Source: Gammaproteobacteria bacterium
GTDB lineage: Bacteria > Pseudomonadota > Gammaproteobacteria > Thiohalomonadales > Thiohalomonadaceae
Length of the DNA stretch: 33,017 nt
Assembly: GCA_014859545.1 (NCBI GenBank)
Contig: JACUTZ010000009.1
Span: 1 to 33,017, forward strand
Direction of reading: 5' to 3'
A program made the position numbers and the translations under genes. Shown piece by piece: positions 28,504 to 33,017 of this stretch. Position 1 is the stretch's first letter; each line of letters starts with the position of its first letter. A model generated the notes under the pieces. That model saw only the letters and a program-made list of their open reading frames with translations. It was not told the DNA's origin and ran no database searches.

Positions 28504-31155
28504 ATGATTCGCTTGGAACGCCCCCTGCAAGGACTGATCTGGCTGGTGGCGATCAGCTGGACCCTGTTCCAGCTATGGATCGTCTCCCCGCTACCCTATA
28601 CGCTGGGGATCGGTCTGGTCAGTGACACCCAGGCCCGCGCCATCCACCTCGCCTTTGCCCTGCTGCTCGCCTTTGGTCTGGGGGCCAGCGGTCAGCAGCT
28701 AGCGGGACGCCATCGCCTGTTTGGGCTGTTCTACCTGCTACTGAGCGGTCTCTCCCTCTACCACGGCTGGCAGCTGGGTGGGGAAACACCGCAAGCCCTG
28801 CTGTTTCTGATGGGGGCCGCTGTGCCGCTGCTATTGGCAGCGCATTGCCTGCTTGCCGACAGCTCGCTGCGGCGCCTGCTCGATCTGTTGCTGGCCTTGC
28901 TCGCCGCGGGCTGCGCCCTCTATCTCTACCTCTTTCACCGCGAACTGGCCGATCGCCCCGGCACCCCGCTGTTGCAGGATCTGGCGGTGGCCGGCTTTGG
29001 CCTGCTGCTGTTGCTGGAGGCCAGCCGTCGCAGCATGGGCCCGGCGCTAATGGTGATCGCCGGGGCCTTTTTGATCTATGGCTTTGCCGGCCCCTGGATG
29101 CCGGAGGTGATCTCCCATGCCGGGGCCTCCTTCCAGCGCGCCATGGCCCAGCACTGGCTCTCCAACGAGGGGGTGTTCGGCATCGCGCTGGGGGTCTCCA
29201 CCAGCTTTGTGTTTTTGTTTGTGCTGTTTGGTGCCCTGCTCAACCGTGCCGGGGCCGGTAACTGGTTTATCCAGCTGGCCTTCGCCCTGCTCGGCCACCT
29301 GCGCGGCGGCCCGGCCAAGGCCTCGGTACTGGCCTCGGGAATGAACGGACTGGTCTCCGGTTCCTCCATTGCCAATGTGGTCACCACCGGTACCTTTACC
29401 ATCCCGCTGATGCGCAAGGTCGGTTTTAGCCGTGAACGGGCCGGGGCGATCGAGGTGGCCAGCTCGGTGAACGGCCAGATCATGCCACCGGTGATGGGGG
29501 CCGCGGCCTTCCTGATGGCCGAGTATGTGGGGATCGCCTACACCGAGGTGATCAAACACGCCTTCCTGCCGGCGGTGATCGCCTATGCCGCACTGCTCTA
29601 CATCGTCCATCTGGAGGCCTGCAAGGAGCACATGGGCGGACTGCAGCGCCCCCCTGCCCCACGGCGTTACGCGCTGCTGCGGATGGGACTGAGCACCAGC
29701 GGAATCTTCATTTTACTGGGTCTGGCCTGGCTACTGCTGACGACCCTGCAAACACTGCTGGGGCCATACGCCGCCTGGGGGATCGGCCTGTTGCTGTTCG
29801 GGGCCTATTTGGCCCTGCTGGCACTGGCGGTGCGTCACCCGCTGTCCACGCCGGAGGACAGCGACACCCTCACCCAGCTGCCTCGCCCTGGCGAGATCGC
29901 CCTGGGCGGACTCTACTTCCTGCTGCCGGTGGCGGTACTGATCTGGCTGCTGGTGATCGAACGGCTCTCCCCCGGCCTGGCCGCATTTTGGGCGGTAGTA
30001 TTACTAATGGTGATCACCGTCAGCCAGCCGCTGCTACTCGCCTGGCTGCGTCGTGAGGGCCGCCCCATGGCTGCCCTGCGCCACGGGATCACCGAGCTGT
30101 TTGCCGCCTTCAACGAAGGGGCAAGGGGCATGGTGGGGATCGCCCTGGCCACTGCCGCCGCCGGGATCATCGTCGGCACCGTCAGTATGACCGGACTGGG
30201 GCTGGTAATGACCGATCTGGTAGAAACCCTCTCCGGTGGCAACCTGATGGCAATGCTGTTGCTGACCGCCGCGATCAGCCTGATCCTCGGCCTGGGCCTG
30301 CCCACCACCGCCAACTACATCATCGTCGCCACCCTGATGGCGCCGGTGATCGTCGATCTGGGTGCCCAGCACGGCCTGTTGGTGCCGCTGATCGCGGTGC
30401 ACCTGTTTGTGTTCTACTTCGGCCTGCTGGCCGATGTCACCCCGCCGGTGGGACTGGCCTCCTATGCCGCCGCAGCGGTTTCCGGCGGCGACCCGATCCG
30501 CACCGGCCTGCACGCGATCCGCTATAACCTGCGCACCATCGTGTTGCCGTTTCTGTTCCTGTTCAACACCCAGCTACTGCTGATAGGGATCGCCTCGTTC
30601 TGGCACGGCTTACTGGTCTTCCTCGCCGCATTGCTGGGCATACTGCTGTTTACCGCCGCCACCCAGGGCTGGATGCTGACCCGCAGCCGCCTGTGGGAGA
30701 GTGCCCTGTTGTTGCTGGTGGCCTTCACCCTGTTCCGCCCCGACTGGTGGATGAACCAGTTTAGCCCCGAGTTCGACCACCACCCCGCCAGCCAGCTGAT
30801 TGCACTTGCCGCGACGGCGCCCGCCGACGGTCAGTTACGCCTGGTCGCCAGTGGCATGAACTGGGATGGTGAGTCCATCCAACGCACCCTGATGCTACCC
30901 ATGGGGCCAGCCGACAGCGGCGCGCAGCGCCTGCAACAGGCCGGGCTGATGGTAATGATGCTGGGGGATGAGCCCAGCATCACCGGCATCACCCACAACA
31001 GCCCCGCCCAGCGGGCCGGGCTGGACTTCGGCTGGCAGATCGAAACGGTACTGGTGCCTGCCGAACGTCCCGCACCGGAATGGTTCTGGCTGCCGGCCCT
31101 GCTGCTTGCCGCGCTGGTATGGACGAGCCAGCGGCGGCGTATGGATAGGGAGTAA
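28504..31155 (+). CDS. Fused TRAP transporter permease (4TM/12TM) with C-terminal PDZ-like module
   Basis: 883 aa polytopic; GLVSGSSIANVVTTGTFTIPLMRKVGFSRERAGAIEVASSVNGQIMPPVMGAAAF; C-terminal ITGITHNSPAQRAGLDFGWQIETV. Confidence 0.93.
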   Translation: MIRLERPLQGLIWLVAISWTLFQLWIVSPLPYTLGIGLVSDTQARAIHLAFALLLAFGLGASGQQLAGRHRLFGLFYLLLSGLSLYHGWQLGGETPQALLFLMGAAVPLLLAAHCLLADSSLRRLLDLLLALLAAGCALYLYLFHRELADRPGTPLLQDLAVAGFGLLLLLEASRRSMGPALMVIAGAFLIYGFAGPWMPEVISHAGASFQRAMAQHWLSNEGVFGIALGVSTSFVFLFVLFGALLNRAGAGNWFIQLAFALLGHLRGGPAKASVLASGMNGLVSGSSIANVVTTGTFTIPLMRKVGFSRERAGAIEVASSVNGQIMPPVMGAAAFLMAEYVGIAYTEVIKHAFLPAVIAYAALLYIVHLEACKEHMGGLQRPPAPRRYALLRMGLSTSGIFILLGLAWLLLTTLQTLLGPYAAWGIGLLLFGAYLALLALAVRHPLSTPEDSDTLTQLPRPGEIALGGLYFLLPVAVLIWLLVIERLSPGLAAFWAVVLLMVITVSQPLLLAWLRREGRPMAALRHGITELFAAFNEGARGMVGIALATAAAGIIVGTVSMTGLGLVMTDLVETLSGGNLMAMLLLTAAISLILGLGLPTTANYIIVATLMAPVIVDLGAQHGLLVPLIAVHLFVFYFGLLADVTPPVGLASYAAAAVSGGDPIRTGLHAIRYNLRTIVLPFLFLFNTQLLLIGIASFWHGLLVFLAALLGILLFTAATQGWMLTRSRLWESALLLLVAFTLFRPDWWMNQFSPEFDHHPASQLIALAATAPADGQLRLVASGMNWDGESIQRTLMLPMGPADSGAQRLQQAGLMVMMLGDEPSITGITHNSPAQRAGLDFGWQIETVLVPAERPAPEWFWLPALLLAALVWTSQRRRMDRE

Positions 31156-31190
31156 GCGCAAAGGCGCCCAGGGTACGGAGAAATACGCTA
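31156..31190. repeat. Decayed end of the CACCGCAGAGG-type repeat
   Basis: AAGCGCAAAGGCGCCCAGGGTACGGAGAAATACG resembles ACCGCAGAGGCGCAGAGG..CGCAGAGAAA. Confidence 0.45.
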
Positions 31191-31302
31191 ACTGACTGCC
31201 CGAGCAACAGAAAGCCCCTTAATCACCGGAAAGTCGGACAATTCATGGGAATCGTTTTACCACTCAGTCGCTTGCGGAACGCGCCAAGCAAAACTAAACT
31301 CT

Positions 31303-31349
31303 GTCTTATAAAAAAGACGCAAATTTATCTTTCGTCTTATATATAGGAC
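31303..31349 (+). promoter_or_regulatory. Two putative HipB operators
   Basis: GTCTTATAAAAAAGAC (31303-31318) and GTCTTATATATAGGAC (31334-31349), 31 bp centre to centre, just before the hipB ATG. Confidence 0.7.
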
Positions 31350-31355
31350 AAAGCT

Positions 31356-31694
31356 ATGCCAAAACCACGCACCCGCAGCTACTCCGGCTACGCCATCGAG
31401 GCCCTTGCCCTGCTTGGCAAGATGGTGCGTTGTGCGCGTACGGAACGTCGCATGACCACCCAGGAGTTGGCGGAGCGGGCCGGTATTTCCCGGGACATGC
31501 TGCATCGTATCGAAAAGGGCGACCCGCGCTGTGAGATCGGGGTGGTATTTGAGGTGGCAACCATCGTCGGAATAACGCTATTCGAACCGGAAAGCATCGC
31601 GCTGCAGGGACGCAGTCGCTCAGTTGACGACAAACTGGCACTGCTCCCCAAGGCGGTACGCCAAACCAAAACGGAGGTAAAGGATGACTTCTAA
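31356..31694 (+). CDS. hipB: HipB-like XRE-family antitoxin/regulator
   Basis: HTH MTTQELAERAGISRDMLHRIEKGDPRCEIGVVFEVATIVGI; overlaps hipA by 11 nt. Confidence 0.88.
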   Translation: MPKPRTRSYSGYAIEALALLGKMVRCARTERRMTTQELAERAGISRDMLHRIEKGDPRCEIGVVFEVATIVGITLFEPESIALQGRSRSVDDKLALLPKAVRQTKTEVKDDF

Positions 31695-32955
31695 AGGGTA
31701 TCAGCGCCCAGAAGAAACTTATGTGTGGATCTGGCTGCCGCAGCACGTCGAACCGGTTGTTGCAGGTCGACTGGCGATCGCCGCACAAGGTATGCAGTTT
31801 AACTACGGTCAAAGCTATCTGGCGCGTGAGGATGCGATACCGATATATCAGCCGGAACTGCCACTGCGGCCCGGCAACCTGCCGCTGTTGCCGGGCCTGT
31901 CCATGCCTGGCTGTCTACGTGATGCCTCCCCCGATGCTTGGGGACGTCGGGTGATTATCAATCGGGTGTTGGGCGGAATGGCGAGCAATGTTGACACCGA
32001 TGCCCTGGATGAGTTGAGCTATCTGCTTGAGTCCGGCTCTGATCGTATCGGCGCACTAGACTTCCAGTGTTCGCCGACAGAATACCAGCCACGACTGGCA
32101 AGCGAAGCCTCTTTGGAGGAATTACTAAGCGCTGCTGAGTGTGTGGAGCAAGGGCTTCCGCTATCGGCCGCTTTGGATCAGGTTCTGATACACGGCACTT
32201 CTATCGGCGGTGCCCGCCCCAAAGCGATGCTGCAGGATGGCAAGCACAAGTACATCGCCAAATTTTCCAGCAGCACGGATCTTTACAACGTCATCAAGGC
32301 CGAGTATCTGGCCATGCGTCTCGCCGCCAAACTGGGTCTGCAAGTGGCCCCGGTGAAACTGGCCAGCGCAGCAGGCAAGGATATCCTGTTGGTAGAACGC
32401 TTTGATCGTCGCCACACCCCGCAGGGCTGGCAACGCAAGGCAATGGTTTCTGCCCTCACCCTGCTGGGGCTGGACGAAATGATGGCGCGTTATGCCAGTT
32501 ATGAGCAACTGGCCGAGATCATCCGCCACCACTTTGCATCACCCAAAGCCAATCTGCGCGAACTCTTCTGCCGTCTGGTCTTTAATATCCTTTGTGGCAA
32601 CACCGATGACCATGCGCGCAACCACGCCGCCTACTGGGACGGGCATAGCTTGACACTCACCCCGGCCTTCGACCTCTGCCCGCAACCACGCACCGGCAAT
32701 GAGGCTACCCAGGCCATGTTGATACGGGGAGCAAATCGTTTTAGCCGCCTCAGCGTTTGCCTGGATGCCGCCCCACAGTTTTTACTCTCAAAAGACACGG
32801 CTCGTGAAATTATCGAGGCGCAGATAGCGGGTATCCATCACCATTGGCACGATACCTGTGAAGAGGCACAACTGACAAAGGTGGACCGACAGTTATTGTG
32901 GGGGCGGCAGTTTCTCAATCCCTATGCACAGGAAGCCTGGCCTGCTAATGAGTAA
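31684..32955 (+). CDS. hipA: HipA-like Ser/Thr kinase toxin
   Basis: GTSIGGARPKAML, YIAKF, VERFDR, NTDDHARNHAAYWD and AFDLCP kinase-fold motifs. Confidence 0.93.
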   Translation: MTSKGYQRPEETYVWIWLPQHVEPVVAGRLAIAAQGMQFNYGQSYLAREDAIPIYQPELPLRPGNLPLLPGLSMPGCLRDASPDAWGRRVIINRVLGGMASNVDTDALDELSYLLESGSDRIGALDFQCSPTEYQPRLASEASLEELLSAAECVEQGLPLSAALDQVLIHGTSIGGARPKAMLQDGKHKYIAKFSSSTDLYNVIKAEYLAMRLAAKLGLQVAPVKLASAAGKDILLVERFDRRHTPQGWQRKAMVSALTLLGLDEMMARYASYEQLAEIIRHHFASPKANLRELFCRLVFNILCGNTDDHARNHAAYWDGHSLTLTPAFDLCPQPRTGNEATQAMLIRGANRFSRLSVCLDAAPQFLLSKDTAREIIEAQIAGIHHHWHDTCEEAQLTKVDRQLLWGRQFLNPYAQEAWPANE

Positions 32956-32991
32956 GCTATTTGTATCTACTCGCCCCTTAAAAAAGATCTC

Positions 32992-33017
32992 ACCGCAGAG
33001 GCGCAGAGGCGCAGAGG
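32992..33017. repeat. CACCGCAGAGG-type repeat end, truncated by the window edge
   Basis: ACCGCAGAGGCGCAGAGGCGC (32992-33012) is identical to 16812-16832; preceding AAAAGAT is also shared. Confidence 0.8.

Noticed and set aside
1-33017. CRISPR arrays, tRNA or rRNA genes, transposase genes
   Set aside because: Looked for and not recognised anywhere in the window.

Overview
The window carries the 3' part of an oxidative-type (reverse) dissimilatory sulfite reductase locus from a probable sulfur-oxidising gammaproteobacterium: dsrA (3' end), dsrB-E-F-H-C-M-K-L-J-O-P, a strong intrinsic terminator, then a TrpD2/YbiB-like gene, dsrN, dsrR and a NarX/NarL-like two-component system. Next are a csiV-like gene, a minus-strand CYTH / L,D-transpeptidase / nagZ / hpt / mtiP-like cluster, a heme-motif diguanylate cyclase overlapping a cupin gene and a dusC-like gene, a minus-strand periplasmic-binding-protein plus GGDEF-EAL pair, a TAXI-TRAP transporter and a hipBA module. 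Main non-coding observations: (i) a perfect 10-bp terminator-like hairpin between dsrC and dsrM; (ii) a ~124-bp imperfect palindrome between the TAXI receptor and TRAP permease genes; (iii) a dispersed 'CACCGCAGAGGCGCAGAGG'-type inverted-repeat family at five places, one copy split by a 48-bp hairpin-rich segment and two flanking hipBA; (iv) two 16-bp operator-like palindromes 31 bp apart upstream of hipB. No clearly new system is proven. The best candidates for unexplored biology are the PBP/GGDEF-EAL pair, the TrpD2-DsrN pairing, and the dsr-adjacent kinase that lacks a periplasmic sensor domain. All calls come from reading the sequence and supplied translations; no searches were run.
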